From contig CAKKRN010000096.1 in assembly GCA_919902745.1 (NCBI GenBank), positions 1 through 5,705 on the forward strand: a DNA stretch of 5,705 nt, in the 5' to 3' direction. Below the pieces are notes generated by a model that searched no databases, was not told the DNA's origin, and saw only the letters and a program-made list of their open reading frames with translations. Positions 4,904 through 5,705 of the stretch are shown piece by piece (within the stretch, counting starts at the first letter, position 1; the number at the start of each line of letters is the position of its first letter). Source of the DNA: Syntrophaceae bacterium. GTDB lineage: Bacteria; Desulfobacterota; Syntrophia; Syntrophales; UBA5619. Both the position numbers and the translations under genes were made by a program.

Positions 4904-5705
4904 GGGCGGTATTAAGGAAACGGACAAACGGAGCGGGACGCGGCACAGATGCGTCAGCGGTTTTTTCAAGCGGAAACTGGAAACCGATTCAAATGGTCCT
5001 GGGCTTGCTTCTCATTTTTGGCCTGCTGCTCGGACCGGCGGCGGCCATTGCTTCCATGGACACCAGCATCTTCAAGATCGGCAGTGATGTGACGATCGAG
5101 AAGGGACAGAAGATCCGCAATGTGGTCGCGATCGGCGGCCAGATCACGGTGAGCGGCGCTGTGGAGAAAAGCGTCGTGGCCATCGGCGGATCGGTGGTCC
5201 TGACGAAGACGGCGGTCGTGAAAGGGAATGTCGTCTCCCTGGGCGGGGTCATCGTCATCGCAAGGGATGCGGTGGTCGGCGGCGACCTGACGGAGATCAA
5301 CTCCTCCAATCTCTACGAAACCCTGACGACCGCGCTGAGCAGCGAGTGGGAGGGCTGGTCCTGGATTTTCGCCGTCATCTCGCTCTCGATCTTTCTTGTC
5401 ATCCTGGTCCTGGCGCTGCTGATCGCCGCCCTGCTGCCAAAGCCGGTCCGGATCGTCTCGGAGGCGATCCATGAAAACACCTTCAAGGTGATCCTCTGCG
5501 GCATCCTGGGCCTCGTCCTGATCGCCCCGCTGGCGCTCCTGCTGACGATCTCGGTCGTCGGCATCGCGCTGATCCCGCTGGAGGTGATCGTCGTCGTCTG
5601 TTCGGTGCTGCTCGGTTTCATCGCCGTCGGCCGGATCATCGGCGGAAAGGTTCTTCGCCTGTTCAAGCGGCCCAACCCGGGGATCGTCCGGGAAACCTTC
5701 TGGGG
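4900..5705 (+). CDS. Secreted bactofilin-like beta-solenoid protein with C-terminal membrane helices (partial, 3' end outside window)
   Basis: The frame from the ATG at 4900 stays open to the window edge: 268 residues and no stop. A polar 31-residue lead is followed by a signal-like helix ([20 protein letters not shown], 32-51) with a plausible cleavage site after A51. Residues 60-133 form short beta-solenoid turns marked by NVVAIGGQI (74-82), SVVAIGGSV (91-99) and NVVSLGGVI (110-118), then VVGGDLTEI, as in bactofilin-type polymer-forming domains. A membrane helix (about 154-179) leads to [18 protein letters not shown] (180-197) and further hydrophobic helices (about 197-247). This second part resembles the membrane region found in many proteins annotated as polymer-forming or DUF8173. 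The solenoid should face the periplasm, unlike cytoplasmic bactofilins. The ATGA overlap with dedA implies coupled translation and a shared envelope role. The exact function is not known to me. Confidence 0.82.
   Translation, partial: MRAVLRKRTNGAGRGTDASAVFSSGNWKPIQMVLGLLLIFGLLLGPAAAIASMDTSIFKIGSDVTIEKGQKIRNVVAIGGQITVSGAVEKSVVAIGGSVVLTKTAVVKGNVVSLGGVIVIARDAVVGGDLTEINSSNLYETLTTALSSEWEGWSWIFAVISLSIFLVILVLALLIAALLPKPVRIVSEAIHENTFKVILCGILGLVLIAPLALLLTISVVGIALIPLEVIVVVCSVLLGFIAVGRIIGGKVLRLFKRPNPGIVRETFW

Noticed and set aside
4223..4969. Open frame of 248 codons on the minus strand, opposite dedA
   Set aside because: The translation is an acidic, D/E/R-rich string with no domain, and the opposite strand encodes an unmistakable DedA protein.
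4966..5675. Minus-strand open frames opposite the beta-solenoid gene
   Set aside because: They have compositionally biased translations and no ribosome binding site; the plus-strand frame has repeats, a signal peptide and membrane helices.

Overview
The window looks like chromosomal DNA from a GC-rich Gram-negative bacterium. A deltaproteobacterial/Desulfobacterota-like source is my best guess, from the overall style of the genes only. Support for a Gram-negative envelope comes from a signal-peptide-bearing nucleotidase, a DedA protein very close to the E. coli DedA type, and a secreted beta-solenoid membrane protein. The species cannot be fixed from the sequence.

Layout. Positions 1-438 (minus strand) hold a type II toxin-antitoxin pair: a CopG/RelB-like antitoxin followed by an overlapping RelE/ParE toxin cut by the window edge. 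A good promoter with three 8-bp repeats lying across its spacer and -10 precedes the pair. Positions 502-2463 (minus) hold a 653-residue exported 5'-nucleotidase/UDP-sugar hydrolase family metallophosphoesterase with a C-terminal membrane anchor. Positions 2464-2762 are a divergent intergenic region with a candidate promoter for each direction and a 6-bp inverted repeat in the nucleotidase leader. Positions 2763-4145 (plus) hold an AAA-type ATPase with a C-terminal PD-(D/E)xK nuclease-like domain (DUF4143 type), AT-richer in parts than its neighbours and probably acquired. A near-consensus promoter begins on the base after its stop codon and drives dedA (4247-4903). dedA overlaps by 4 bases the start of a secreted bactofilin-like beta-solenoid protein with C-terminal membrane helices (4900 to beyond 5705).

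How the genes may work together. dedA and the beta-solenoid gene form a translationally coupled envelope pair; DedA proteins are implicated in recycling undecaprenyl phosphate. The nucleotidase is a periplasm-facing scavenging enzyme. The toxin-antitoxin pair and the ATPase-nuclease are accessory genes inserted among these envelope genes. I see no transposase, tRNA, rRNA, CRISPR array or convincing intrinsic terminator. No wholly new system is evident. The most interesting points are the operator-like repeats in the toxin-antitoxin promoter, the two promoters packed against upstream stop codons, and the dedA/beta-solenoid coupling.
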